From IMG/VR virus record IMGVR_UViG_3300027365_000036, positions 1 through 35,171 of that record: DNA of 35,171 nt. One strand, written 5' to 3'. The notes beneath the pieces were generated by a model. It did not search any database and was not told where the DNA came from. It was given only the letters and a program-made list of their open reading frames with translations. Numbering within the stretch: position 1 is the first letter of the stretch; each line of letters begins with the position of its first letter. This DNA comes from a virus. This document shows, one piece after another, positions 1-8,530 of the stretch. The translations under genes were made by a program, and so were the position numbers.

Positions 1-1
1 G

Positions 2-1027
2 TCCAAAAAGGATTTCGCCGGCGAAGGAATCACCTTCGATAAAAATGGCACGCTCATCTCGAGTGCGACCGAAACTCTCGACGCACTGTTTCGTGTCATT
101 GACAAGAAGTACGGTGGCATGACGGAGCGCATGGCGAAGAATACAAATTCGCAGATGGCAACCATCGTCGATTCGTTTGAACAACTAAAGGTCAAGGTCG
201 GCGATATCTTCGGTGCTGGTTTGGCCCTTGTGACGCCACACATCACAAAAGGCCTTGAAGATATCACAAAGTTTTTCGACTCTGTCAAAACAAATGGATC
301 GGCTGCACAGTTCATCCTGATTGGTATCGCCGCCTCACTCGCCGCCATCACTGCAATCCAGATTGTCAATGGCATTGTCACTCTAACCAAAGTCATGAAG
401 GGCCTCGCAAACGGTCTTAAGTTAATCGCACTTGGTGAGGCTTTAGTCCAGGCGCTCGCTGGTCCCGCTGGTATCGCAAAGGTTCTCGCCGGCGTTGTAG
501 CTGCTGGTGCAGCTGCCTATGGAATGAATGCGATTTTTGACACAATGGAGAAAAGTGGTGCAAGCAGTGGAGGCACTGGCGCACCTGCTGGACTGACGCC
601 ACCTACAACGACAGACATCGGCAAGAAGGCTGGAGAAGCTGCTGGTGCTGCAAAGTCGACCGAAGGCAAGGGCGGCGGACTCATCAACACGATGGTCGAC
701 ATCGCGGCATATGCAGCCAGGATGCAAGCGGCATTCGTGGACATGGCGAAGTCAATGGAGGGTCACCTCTTCGAGATCGCGAAGAACACCGGCTCCACTC
801 GAGATCTGCTTGACCTTCGGAAACAGACATTCGGTGGCGGACGCCTGGGCGCCATCGGTGTCACAGCTTCGGAACTCAATGCTGGAAACAATGCGACGAA
901 CCAGGGTGGCGTCGGCATCATTCCACAGACACTGATTCCTGCTTCGACCGACCTCGAGCGAGCGATGCGGAAGATGATGATACAGCAGGGTCGACAGAAT
1001 CTCGTCACTGAGATGAGGAGAATCTAA
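2..1027 (+). CDS. Tape measure protein, variant A (5' truncated by window edge)
   Basis: The reading frame is open from base 2, so this is the C-terminal part of a longer protein. The tape measure sets tail length and is threaded inside the tail tube. Visible are a tape-measure-like segment ending in a KYGGMTERMA motif, a hydrophobic alanine/glycine/isoleucine-rich stretch (translated from about 300-540), a low-complexity linker with TPPTTT, and a C-terminal stretch containing MEGHLFEIAKNTGSTRDLLD. The last 90 or so residues are nearly identical to those of the complete tape measure at 30001-31557, while the part before the TPPTTT linker is not. The stop codon overlaps the next start (TAATG), as in the other copy. 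The first internal ATG (119) is not the true start. The family call is inferred from position and composition as well as the shared C-terminus. Confidence 0.85.
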   Translation, partial: SKKDFAGEGITFDKNGTLISSATETLDALFRVIDKKYGGMTERMAKNTNSQMATIVDSFEQLKVKVGDIFGAGLALVTPHITKGLEDITKFFDSVKTNGSAAQFILIGIAASLAAITAIQIVNGIVTLTKVMKGLANGLKLIALGEALVQALAGPAGIAKVLAGVVAAGAAAYGMNAIFDTMEKSGASSGGTGAPAGLTPPTTTDIGKKAGEAAGAAKSTEGKGGGLINTMVDIAAYAARMQAAFVDMAKSMEGHLFEIAKNTGSTRDLLDLRKQTFGGGRLGAIGVTASELNAGNNATNQGGVGIIPQTLIPASTDLERAMRKMMIQQGRQNLVTEMRRI

Positions 1028-4000
1028 TGGCGACTAACTGGCCACTAAAAGTGGAAGTCGACTGTCCTGAGCCACGTCCTGACCTAGGACGTGTATGTGT
1101 TGGTGCTGACGGAACTTCGTGGGACCGCGCCAACAGCACAGGCTGGTTTGACAGTGTTACGAATACCGCCATGCCGGCGCCTCTCCCTGTCACTGAAGGA
1201 TGGTCCAGCAACTACAGCGGACTCTATGCGCGTGTGCCACGAAGCGCCTACACGCTCGTCACAGGGTCTGTCTGGAAGCAGATGGAAATCAATGCGGCTG
1301 GCGATTATTACCTCACAGCGACGACGCTTGGAACAGCGAATGCGGAATACGTCAAGACTACTGCGTCGTACGTCGCAAATCAGGGCTGGTACATAAGCGC
1401 GTATGTCCCGAACTGGGTAGACAAATCATCACTGCCATTCCTTCGAGTTCAGTGGGGCTATGGATCCGCATCGACAGTCGAGCTCGTGTTCCGTGGTGAT
1501 GGAAGTTGCATCGTTTACAAGGACGGCATTCAGAAGGGTGTCTATGACCAAAACGACACGAACAAGAATCCTGGTCGAAGCGTAACGACTGCGGCGTCTG
1601 TTGGTCAGCGTCAGGTCAGCCTGATGATCATCCCGCTCAAGCGTCGTGAGATGCTCGTGACATCGACCTTCGGTGCTAACTTCTGTCATACCTTCGAGGG
1701 GCTTAACGATGTCGAGGGAAACGTCATCCTGCCGTCTGGTTCATTCGCCTGGAAGGTGCCATACGGTAGACCGACGGTCCAGATTGCACCGGTCGCATAC
1801 GAGACGACTGGCATCTTTTACTCCAAAAACATCACGCTCCGATATCCTCCTCCGATTGGTGCGACTTTCGTACCGCAGATCTGGGGCGATGTCGTTGGCA
1901 CCTCAGCAGGAACTGTCACGACAGCGGTCGCTGTGACGGATGGCTTTAGTCCATACACGCCTGATGGTGTCATCGTCAATCTACGACTGAAGGTGACCAT
2001 CACAACTCCGAGTCCTTACACGCAGACGTATGGTCTGTCGGCAGCGATGGCAAGCAGCACACCAGCGGCGACAACCACATACAATGGTCCAGTCGACATC
2101 ACACAGTACATCGACAACCTCACTCTAAGTGTCGACGAGACATCACGCACTACCCTAAAGATGAGCGCCAGGCGTCAGAAGCTTCTTGATGCTGGCGTGG
2201 CACAGCCACAGATCACAGGTGACCGACCGATTCGCGTTGCGATATCTGACAGCGCTTCACCGACACCGGTCTACACGGACATCTTTCGAGGCACACTGGC
2301 GCCGCCACAGATTCAGTATGAGCAGGGTGATACTAGTCTAAAGTTCAGCACACTTCAGTTTGAAGGTATGGACCGCTCGCGTGACTTCGAGTTGTATTAC
2401 TTCCAGGACGGAATCCTCTACGATGGGTACACCGCAGAGAACGCTATCGGTGACATGATGACCATGGCTGGATATCCTCCGGCCACTTACCTTCTATACA
2501 ATGATGCTGTCGGTATCGAGATCTCACGCAGTCCAGACATCGCTCGCGGATACAGCAGCTTTGTGCCGCAACGCGGCGACACCGTCGCTTCGATGATCAA
2601 TAAGCTGAAGACTGACTACGCTGCGACATTTATCACTGGATGGTCTCCAACCACGAGCGGCTACAAATACCAGTGGTCGAATCCGATTGACCTAAGCTCA
2701 GCGAGCGTGATGACTTTGTACCAAAGTGTTCCGGCAGCAGCTGCTGCTGGCGTCACTGCGGCGCTACAACAGAAGCGCGTGGTCCGGAAGATGTCCGCGC
2801 ATTATGAATCTCCAGAGTGCAATCAGATCACCGTCATCGGCCAGGACCCGCGAACGGGTGACCTGATTTATTCTTATGATGCAGATGATGCATCACAGAC
2901 TGCTGGCACTGCTCCAGCCTCAAGGCCCTACAACTGGAGGGGTCGACCTGTCCCCTATATCTTGTCCGACCCTAGTATCACATCCGGCGCTGTGGCGTAT
3001 CAGGCTATGCTTGCACTCAAAGACCGACTGATGACAGGTCGAATCCTGGTCGAGTGGGAGAGTGACTTTCTTGTCCTGTCTGCGACGAATCGTCCTTTAT
3101 GGGTGCGTGACGTGGTGACCATCATGCAGCCTGATGGCGTGACCATCAAGGGCGTGTATCGCATCATCGCCATTCCTACAATCGAGTTCGTGGTCGAAGC
3201 TGGCGTCCGGCAGTTCCGCCGCGCTGTCTATCGTGGCCTGTACCTGAATGATGGTGGCGAATAGTGCCCTACATCGATGGCACGCGTACATCGACGCTCA
3301 CGATGAGCCATACGCAGAACGTCACGGAGCGCATCTGGAATCCATTCGCGACGCAACCTCTCGAGCCTGACTACGACACGCACTTCACCGACTTTCTGTT
3401 TGGTGGACATCTCGGATTCCTCGGCTCACTGGCGATTGTTTCAACAGTCAATGCACCTTCGCCTGGTGCAACATGGACATGGGAACTTCGTGCGAACCTG
3501 GCGGTCAATAATGGCCACGGAGGAACGAATAGCGGCTACGTCGTTCTCGCATCCGGAACAGAGACAGGCGCCACGACATACAAAGACGTGAGCGTCACAT
3601 GTGCCGGCACGTTTTCCGCATCGGTCTCTACCGACAAACTTTGGGACATCACAGAGACTGCATACAGCTCAAGTGTGGCACCGACAGTGTTCCCTCCACA
3701 AACGGCTTATCGCTGGTATGAGATGACTACATCAGGCGCCACGGCTGCATGTAGTATCACCGCGAATGGCGGAAGCATATCGGTGTCCGCAGCTGCGTCA
3801 TCTAGACGAACAGCAGACTACACCGCGATACTTTCGGCGAATGGATTCTCAAGCGGTGATGTCCGTCATGACTTCGCTGTTTCCCTGGTGAAGGTGAACG
3901 CGGTCGCTGTGCATGACATCACGCACGCTCACACCTTCCACGCACAAAGCGCCACCGAATGGTCCCTGTCTGTTCTTGGAACGACAGACGGCTTCGGTAT

Positions 4001-4641
4001 TGTCTCAACAGCCAGCGCCACCATCAGCACGAGCTCGTGTCTCGACAGGAGTGTGGCTGTCATCGGTCGCACCAGGGCGTGGTCCGCATCGTATCCAGAC
4101 TCGCTCACAGTGACCGTCACAGGCTTCGACGGTTCGTCCAGGGCGATAACTGGAACAGGGTCGATGTCAGGTTCTGATACCTTCGTCGACTATGCGACCA
4201 CGACAGTCCTGACAGATCCGGACTATGGGTCGAACACTCTGACTACATCGCTCGATGATGTTCCTGCAAGCATCTCCTGTGCCATCACTGGCGCGTCACT
4301 TACAGCTGTCGGTGAGGCTAACACTGAGACGCGGTGCATGTTCCGAGGATTCCGGTTCAATGGCTGGAGTCTGGCATATGCCACGACACGAAGCATTGCC
4401 GGCACAGGTAACGACCGACTGTTTGCTCCCTGGGAAGGAATGTCCGGATACCGATATCTCGACATCCAGATCAAGGCGCAAAGCGGGACAGGCGTGGCTG
4501 GTACCTTCGTTCTCACTGACTACCATGGCAACACAAAAACGTGGAATGTCACAGCTGCGACGACGTCGTATCAGACAGTCACCATCGACCTGTGCAGTCC
4601 GGATGCATGGTCTGTGTCTGGTCTCCCGCTAACTGATGGCA
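738..4641. repeat. Divergent long repeat, copy A (partner 31268-35171)
   Basis: Both copies share the tape-measure 3' end, the 745-residue gene and about half of the fibre gene at a constant offset of 30,530 without indels. Scattered substitutions occur, many at third codon positions. Upstream of about 738 the copies are unrelated in sequence. Confidence 0.9.
1027..3264 (+). CDS. Large lectin-like/baseplate tail protein, variant A
   Basis: This 745-residue protein directly follows the tape measure, where siphoviruses encode the distal tail or baseplate-hub proteins. Residues about 40-230 are rich in aromatic and beta-strand patterns (WYISAYVPNW, VELVFRGDGSCIVYKDG) and look like a concanavalin/LamG-type carbohydrate-binding fold. 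About residue 350 onward there is a module beginning DITQYIDNLTLSVDETSRTT, which resembles the N-terminal part of tail-hub proteins. A near-identical copy lies at 31557-33794. By manual comparison about 30 residues differ over 745, without length change. It starts at an ATG overlapping the tape-measure stop and ends beside the GTG start of the next gene. The baseplate role is inferred from position; the sugar-binding reading is tentative. Confidence 0.7.
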   Translation: MATNWPLKVEVDCPEPRPDLGRVCVGADGTSWDRANSTGWFDSVTNTAMPAPLPVTEGWSSNYSGLYARVPRSAYTLVTGSVWKQMEINAAGDYYLTATTLGTANAEYVKTTASYVANQGWYISAYVPNWVDKSSLPFLRVQWGYGSASTVELVFRGDGSCIVYKDGIQKGVYDQNDTNKNPGRSVTTAASVGQRQVSLMIIPLKRREMLVTSTFGANFCHTFEGLNDVEGNVILPSGSFAWKVPYGRPTVQIAPVAYETTGIFYSKNITLRYPPPIGATFVPQIWGDVVGTSAGTVTTAVAVTDGFSPYTPDGVIVNLRLKVTITTPSPYTQTYGLSAAMASSTPAATTTYNGPVDITQYIDNLTLSVDETSRTTLKMSARRQKLLDAGVAQPQITGDRPIRVAISDSASPTPVYTDIFRGTLAPPQIQYEQGDTSLKFSTLQFEGMDRSRDFELYYFQDGILYDGYTAENAIGDMMTMAGYPPATYLLYNDAVGIEISRSPDIARGYSSFVPQRGDTVASMINKLKTDYAATFITGWSPTTSGYKYQWSNPIDLSSASVMTLYQSVPAAAAAGVTAALQQKRVVRKMSAHYESPECNQITVIGQDPRTGDLIYSYDADDASQTAGTAPASRPYNWRGRPVPYILSDPSITSGAVAYQAMLALKDRLMTGRILVEWESDFLVLSATNRPLWVRDVVTIMQPDGVTIKGVYRIIAIPTIEFVVEAGVRQFRRAVYRGLYLNDGGE

Positions 4642-6206
4642 AGGACAATCCCTATCCGCGTAAGAACACTGTTAGCAGTTCGTACGCTGGCTCAGAGAGC
4701 GTCGACTCGGCATATTGGGGTGTTACGTCATGCCAGCGTGTTCGCATCGCTACAGGGGCGATTGACCTCGGAACCACGACACTCAAGCAGGACACGACGA
4801 ACGGCTTCACGAATAGTCACTATGTTCCATCCGGTCTCGGATACGAGAACGAGCGAATCACACCGGCCATTGTCGCCGAAGTCGACACGACTACGTATTA
4901 CTATTCTCGCCGCTTCTGGCAGCAGAAGAACGACGGACGCGACGAAGAGGAGTCCGACTACCGATGGCAGAAGACTGTCGGTGGCTCGACTGGGGTCACG
5001 AGCTACAGTGTCACACCACTGACAATCGTTGACCTCGTGGGACAAATCAACACGTCCGATGACAGCATCGTTCGACATCCTGGCTGGACTGCAACGAACA
5101 GCGTGGCGTACCCGGGCAGTGGTACCTGTAGCGTGTCACAGCCGCCGCTGAGGGACTGTTTCCTCAATGGTGGAACTGGTATCAGTACATGGTTGTATGG
5201 CGGTGGAATCCTCGCAACACCGAACGCGACATCGGGAACCGACTTTGCGTATGGCTTCGAGATCGGTGTCGGCACAATCACAGCACAGACACTGTTCGAC
5301 AGTATAAATGGCGATTTCATTCCTGATCTGTACGACCCGTTCGATGTCAATGGTGGAACCGACAGTGCGCTGTATCTGCCATTCGGCGCCATCCTTCGTG
5401 GTCCAGCGCATGGCATTGTCTTCGATACATCCGGGAACCCGGCAACATCCGGAACAGTGACGCTCCAGCTCTCGAGCGACTCTTCGTCGAGGGGCACAGA
5501 CTCGACATTTGATGCGCTTGGAAATTACCAGACTGGGCTGCCATATGGCCTGGGCAAAGCGAATCACTCAATCCTGATCGGCGCCAACAGCGTCGGTGTC
5601 AATCCGATGTATAGCGCAAAGCGTCAACGTGCTGTGTTTGTCGAGGAAACTCTGTCTGGGAACTGCACGGCTGCGGACGTCAGCCCGGCGCAACAGGCGA
5701 CGTACGGCGTCGTGACAGCTGGTGGCGGAGTCGACCTATATCACGCCAGGGCACACAACGGAACCAACTGGGAAAAGGTCAGCACGCCGATCACGAACGC
5801 GCAGTGTCTTAGCCTGGCGTATCAGAAGCACAGTGGAGCGATGACACTCATCATCATCGTCGATACAAAGACAGGCAACAACGTCGTGCGCTATACGACA
5901 GACGATGAAGGGAACACAGTCAGCGTGGCAACTACAATCGGATCAGGGTCACACGGGACCGTCTGCGTCTCGCCGAATGGCATGGAGTACATCTTCTTTA
6001 GGACGAGCGGAGCAAACATTCAGAGGGTCAAGCGTGACCCGATGGGTAACGTGATCACAGCTGCTTCTAACGTCGTAACAGGCAATGTGCAGTCTGATGA
6101 GATTGCGTGTTACTGGCGCCTCGGAATCATCTACATCATCTATAGTCACACATCGACAGGCATCACAATCGTGTCCAGCAGTGACGACGCGGAGACGTTC
6201 TCCTGA
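3264..6206 (+). CDS. Tail fibre-like/receptor-interaction protein, variant A (complete)
   Basis: This 980-residue protein is the last gene of the tail module. It begins at a GTG whose first base abuts the preceding stop (TAGTG arrangement). The sequence is rich in Ser, Thr, Gly and Val with alternating beta-strand patterns and few charged helices, typical of trimeric or beta-sandwich tail-tip proteins. The C-terminal 200 residues look like a beta-propeller. The final residues read SSDDAETFS, close to the sialidase Asp-box consensus S-x-D-x-G-x-T-W/F with Ala for Gly. No sialidase catalytic arginine triad can be assigned by eye, so an enzyme activity is not claimed. A second copy starts at 33794 and is cut by the window end. 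Receptor binding is inferred from genome position and composition. Confidence 0.65.
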   Translation: MPYIDGTRTSTLTMSHTQNVTERIWNPFATQPLEPDYDTHFTDFLFGGHLGFLGSLAIVSTVNAPSPGATWTWELRANLAVNNGHGGTNSGYVVLASGTETGATTYKDVSVTCAGTFSASVSTDKLWDITETAYSSSVAPTVFPPQTAYRWYEMTTSGATAACSITANGGSISVSAAASSRRTADYTAILSANGFSSGDVRHDFAVSLVKVNAVAVHDITHAHTFHAQSATEWSLSVLGTTDGFGIVSTASATISTSSCLDRSVAVIGRTRAWSASYPDSLTVTVTGFDGSSRAITGTGSMSGSDTFVDYATTTVLTDPDYGSNTLTTSLDDVPASISCAITGASLTAVGEANTETRCMFRGFRFNGWSLAYATTRSIAGTGNDRLFAPWEGMSGYRYLDIQIKAQSGTGVAGTFVLTDYHGNTKTWNVTAATTSYQTVTIDLCSPDAWSVSGLPLTDGKDNPYPRKNTVSSSYAGSESVDSAYWGVTSCQRVRIATGAIDLGTTTLKQDTTNGFTNSHYVPSGLGYENERITPAIVAEVDTTTYYYSRRFWQQKNDGRDEEESDYRWQKTVGGSTGVTSYSVTPLTIVDLVGQINTSDDSIVRHPGWTATNSVAYPGSGTCSVSQPPLRDCFLNGGTGISTWLYGGGILATPNATSGTDFAYGFEIGVGTITAQTLFDSINGDFIPDLYDPFDVNGGTDSALYLPFGAILRGPAHGIVFDTSGNPATSGTVTLQLSSDSSSRGTDSTFDALGNYQTGLPYGLGKANHSILIGANSVGVNPMYSAKRQRAVFVEETLSGNCTAADVSPAQQATYGVVTAGGGVDLYHARAHNGTNWEKVSTPITNAQCLSLAYQKHSGAMTLIIIVDTKTGNNVVRYTTDDEGNTVSVATTIGSGSHGTVCVSPNGMEYIFFRTSGANIQRVKRDPMGNVITAASNVVTGNVQSDEIACYWRLGIIYIIYSHTSTGITIVSSSDDAETFS

Positions 6207-6234
6207 CCTTTTTGGTGAAGTCAACAAAATGGTG

Positions 6235-6259
6235 AACTTGTAAGGTTTTCTTACAAGTT
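6235..6259 (+). other. RNA hairpin I downstream of the tail fibre gene
   Basis: A perfect 10-bp inverted repeat (AACTTGTAAG at 6235-6244 and CTTACAAGTT at 6250-6259) with loop GTTTT. It lies 28 bases after the stop of the 980-residue gene. No T-run follows it, so it is not a classical intrinsic terminator. It may stabilise a 3' end or be a processing site. Confidence 0.6.
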
Positions 6260-6264
6260 GAACC

Positions 6265-6305
6265 CACAAGGAATCCCTGTGAGTTGTAAAGGAATACTTT
6301 ACAAC
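6265..6305 (+). other. RNA hairpins II and III
   Basis: Hairpin II is imperfect: CACAAGG (6265-6271) pairs with CCCTGTG (6275-6281) with one A-C mismatch and a 3-base loop. Hairpin III is a perfect 9-bp stem (GTTGTAAAG at 6283-6291 with CTTTACAAC at 6297-6305) and loop GAATA. They follow hairpin I almost without gap, so the transcript would carry a chain of stem-loops. Confidence 0.55.
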
Positions 6306-6316
6306 TGACAAAAGGA

Positions 6317-6345
6317 AACACCTCGAGAGGGGTGCTCGAGGTGTT
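6317..6345 (+). other. RNA hairpin IV upstream of endolysin
   Basis: A perfect 11-bp stem, AACACCTCGAG (6317-6327) with CTCGAGGTGTT (6335-6345), and a 7-base loop AGGGGTG. It has no T-run and stands 44 bases before the endolysin start, so it could be a terminator variant, an RNase-resistant 5' end or a site affecting endolysin expression. The remaining bases to 6389 hold a likely ribosome site (AATAGGAGTATACAAC) before the ATG. Confidence 0.6.
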
Positions 6346-6389
6346 AGGACTAGGAACTAGAAACCGGTTGGACAATAGGAGTATACAAC

Positions 6390-6935
6390 ATGGAAGTACG
6401 ACCAATAGCATCGCTCTCGACAGATCTGGCCATCGCAAATGTCGGCGTCCAGGAAGTCGGTGAGAATCGCGGCAAAGCAGTCGAAGCGTATCAGGCATCG
6501 TGCAAACCTCCGGTCCCTGCTGGTTCCCCCTGGTGCGCGGCACACGTTCGGTTCCGTCACAAGCAAGCAGCCACGCAGCTCGGCATCGTGTACGACGAGA
6601 CTTTTCCTCGTTCTGCATATTGTCCCGATTGGTCCCGATGGTTCAAGGCAAACGGGCTGTGGCTGCCGGTCCAGCACATTCGAGACGCCACCACGACGAA
6701 GCGTCCACGGCGTGGAGACCTGGCGCTTTTCTACTTCTCCGCTCTCTCCCGTATCGCGCACATCGGAATCGTCACGAAGGTCGAGGAGTGGGGTGTCTAC
6801 ACGGTCGAAGGCAACACCTCACCGGAACCAAGCGACGAGCTCTCCGTCGAGCGTGATGGCGATGGGCTGTATGCCAAAAAGAGGAACTGGAGCGAGTTCG
6901 GTAAGTTCGGCGGCTTCGGCTTCGTGAACTTCTGA
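6390..6935 (+). CDS. Endolysin with CHAP-type amidase/peptidase domain
   Basis: This 181-residue protein would cut peptidoglycan cross-bridges or amide bonds at the end of infection. The catalytic cysteine lies in SPWCAAHV (about residues 46-53), the catalytic histidine in RIAHIGIV (about residues 127-134), and an acidic residue follows in YTVEGNTS. This Cys-His arrangement and order are those of CHAP (NlpC/P60-like) phage lysins. No signal peptide and no separate cell-wall-binding domain are visible, and the chain ends soon after the catalytic domain. The ATG is preceded by AGGAG at a good distance. The gene sits alone after the tail genes behind a hairpin array, and its end faces a leftward operon across a two-way terminator. 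Export presumably needs a holin such as the candidate at 25246-25497. Confidence 0.85.
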   Translation: MEVRPIASLSTDLAIANVGVQEVGENRGKAVEAYQASCKPPVPAGSPWCAAHVRFRHKQAATQLGIVYDETFPRSAYCPDWSRWFKANGLWLPVQHIRDATTTKRPRRGDLALFYFSALSRIAHIGIVTKVEEWGVYTVEGNTSPEPSDELSVERDGDGLYAKKRNWSEFGKFGGFGFVNF

Positions 6936-6940
6936 TCTGA

Positions 6941-7017
6941 CAAACCAAAAGACCACCTGTCTCATGGGCTTCGTCCGGATATCCGGGGCCATGCGACAAG
7001 TGGTCTCCTGTTTGGTT
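6941..7017. terminator. Imperfect long inverted repeat, likely two-way terminator
   Basis: AGACCACCTGTC (6950-6961) pairs with GACAAGTGGTCT (6995-7006) with one mismatch, and the arms continue outward as CCAAA and TTTGG. The interior contains CATGG/CCATG and a perfect 12-base palindrome, CCGGATATCCGG (6975-6986). It lies between two genes that converge on it, the endolysin and the 76-residue reverse-strand gene. The rest of the gap to 7065 shows nothing recognisable. Confidence 0.6.
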
Positions 7018-7065
7018 GGTTGTTCAGTTCACCGCTGTGGGAGCAACGGCGACATCAATATACAT

Positions 7066-7296
7066 TTAGCGCCAGACATGCACCACTTTTTGATCATGCG
7101 CTGGATTCTCTTCGATGCGATAAGACACTACGCCATCGAGCGCGGGGTGAATGTAAATCAGTGCACCGTCCTGGTGTAGGCGCTCGAGGATCTCGTGCTC
7201 GCTCGCTTTGAGCAACCACAGAAGTCCTTCAGGCTTCTCCGCTACGCGAACGGGTCCAGCGGTGATGTCTTTATTGTCCGATTGTTTTCGAGCCAT
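7066..7296 (-). CDS. Small protein of unknown function
   Basis: A 76-residue basic/acidic mixed protein, the last gene of the leftward operon. I do not recognise a family. It has no cysteine pairs, membrane segment or signal peptide. The middle (LLWLLKASEHEILERLHQDG) is predicted amphipathic helix followed by short strands, as in small nucleic-acid-binding or modulator proteins. Its start overlaps the end of the upstream HNH gene by 55 bases, more than the usual 4-base overlaps here. An AAGGGAAAAA ribosome-site-like stretch precedes the ATG and supports it. Confidence 0.55.
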   Translation of the reverse strand: MARKQSDNKDITAGPVRVAEKPEGLLWLLKASEHEILERLHQDGALIYIHPALDGVVSYRIEENPAHDQKVVHVWR

Positions 7297-7901
7297 ATTC
7301 GTTTTTCCCTTATCTTTTCATGATGTTCAAAGTGACATGATCTACAGGCTGTCACCAGATCATCCATGTCCTCTGCGCCGGAGCGATCGTATGTATTATG
7401 GTGACACTCAAGAAACTCAGTCGAACCGCATACTACACAACTGTGTCCATCACGCTCGAACACAGCTGCACGAAGTTTCTTCCATCGTGCTGTGTCCATG
7501 TATCGCCGACGATATTCACGTATCGCGTAATATCGTTTTTCCTTGTAAACCTCGTATAGTCGATTGTATTCAGCATTAAATTGCACCTTTTGTAAACGAC
7601 GTTCGTTCGATGGATTGTCATAAATAGCATCGCATAAAACGTGATCATTAGGTGGCACTACGCCAGCAAGCGTTTTCAGTGCATCGACTTTCTTTAGTGG
7701 TTTGACCAGATTTCCACAAAACGTACATCGAAGACGATAATGGTCGCGTCCAATGGCGTCAGTGATTTTCGTGATTACAGTAGACTCGTGTAAGCATGGG
7801 TCGAGTTGTCGATACTTCGGTTTGTTTTCATCGTCCCACGCCTGCATGTAAACAGCCTCAGTCGGAAGGTCTGCATGTGGCATGAGGTCGCCGAACTTCA
7901 T
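7242..7901 (-). CDS. HNH endonuclease with N-terminal zinc-binding segment
   Basis: This 219-residue protein starts at the ATG at 7901, which overlaps the thyX stop as ATGA. A longer in-frame extension would only read thyX antisense frame and is rejected. The C-terminal half holds a beta-beta-alpha-metal nuclease: CVVCGS, then ECHHNTYDRS, then CRSCHFEHH, that is two zinc-binding CxxC pairs around the HH catalytic region. Upstream, RWKKLRAAVFERDG is the helix typically preceding HNH cores. Near the N-terminus another possible zinc knuckle (CLHE ... CTFCGN) is seen. HNH proteins cut DNA as homing enzymes, packaging factors or recombination nucleases. Placement in an early operon with ERF and ThyX suggests DNA metabolism or a homing origin. 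It resembles the HNH at 16392-16748. Confidence 0.8.
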   Translation of the reverse strand: MKFGDLMPHADLPTEAVYMQAWDDENKPKYRQLDPCLHESTVITKITDAIGRDHYRLRCTFCGNLVKPLKKVDALKTLAGVVPPNDHVLCDAIYDNPSNERRLQKVQFNAEYNRLYEVYKEKRYYAIREYRRRYMDTARWKKLRAAVFERDGHSCVVCGSTEFLECHHNTYDRSGAEDMDDLVTACRSCHFEHHEKIREKRIWLENNRTIKTSPLDPFA

Positions 7902-8530
7902 GACAGCGCCTCCATGATGATCGGCAGATGTTCCAGCATGATGTTCTGGATGCTTTGTGCGATATCTCGATGCTCGAGCTGCGTGTCCTGACGTGTCCGC
8001 AGCTGCACATAATGGATCCACGAACGGATGGTCCCTGACATGTACATCGTGGTCGGAGTGCACAGCGGTAGGACCATGCGAGCAGTCTCCGCAGACATGC
8101 CATGCGCGAGCAAATCGCGATACACGTCGGTCGCAAACTCGATTGATGAACCGACCAAATACAGCGCGTCCTGCTGCTCTTTGGTCAGTTCTTCTATCTT
8201 CGGTAGTGGGAGGCTTGATTGGCGATTGTGAGCGCCAGCGAGGCGCATCTCTGGGACCTCGATGTCCTCGACCACGGTGGCGTATCGTTGGGAAAACTCC
8301 TGGAAGGAGAACGACCGATGTCGGAGCAGCTGCGCGGCGATTGCTCTTGTGGTCTTGACCTCGATGCACATGCTGGCCATTTCAAATATTGACCAGTGTC
8401 CGTGACCGACGCAGTATCTCAATAACCTCGTGACGTCAGGATTGTCCTGGTTTGCTGGGTTCGAGACCCTGGCGCAATACCCGATAACCTTTTCGGCATC
8501 GGGCGTTATCCATACAAGTTTAGTGCTCAT
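7898..8530 (-). CDS. thyX: Flavin-dependent thymidylate synthase ThyX
   Basis: The 210-residue product converts dUMP to dTMP with methylene-tetrahydrofolate and FAD/NADPH, supplying thymidine nucleotide for phage replication. The diagnostic RHR-x7-S motif is complete: RHR at residues 70-72 and Ser at 80 within RHRSFSFQEFSQRY, which binds dUMP and FAD. GHWSIFE (residues 44-50) matches the conserved GHxSxxE segment, and RDLLAHGMSAETARMVLP matches the C-terminal nucleotide-binding region. Length fits the family. It is translationally coupled by ATGA overlaps to the gene before it (8530-9228) and the HNH gene after it. Nothing suggests inactivation. Confidence 0.93.
   Translation of the reverse strand: MSTKLVWITPDAEKVIGYCARVSNPANQDNPDVTRLLRYCVGHGHWSIFEMASMCIEVKTTRAIAAQLLRHRSFSFQEFSQRYATVVEDIEVPEMRLAGAHNRQSSLPLPKIEELTKEQQDALYLVGSSIEFATDVYRDLLAHGMSAETARMVLPLCTPTTMYMSGTIRSWIHYVQLRTRQDTQLEHRDIAQSIQNIMLEHLPIIMEALS

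Noticed and set aside
7899-7960. The reverse-strand HNH protein beginning with MKF as a fourth Tad2-like domain
   Set aside because: Only the first three residues agree; the G-x-V-x-R and D-W motifs are missing.
7902-8369. N-terminal extension of the HNH protein to a 375-residue frame
   Set aside because: The extension overlaps the whole C-terminal half of thyX in another frame, is rich in Arg/His/Ser without pattern, and the ATGA start at 7901 is the natural one.
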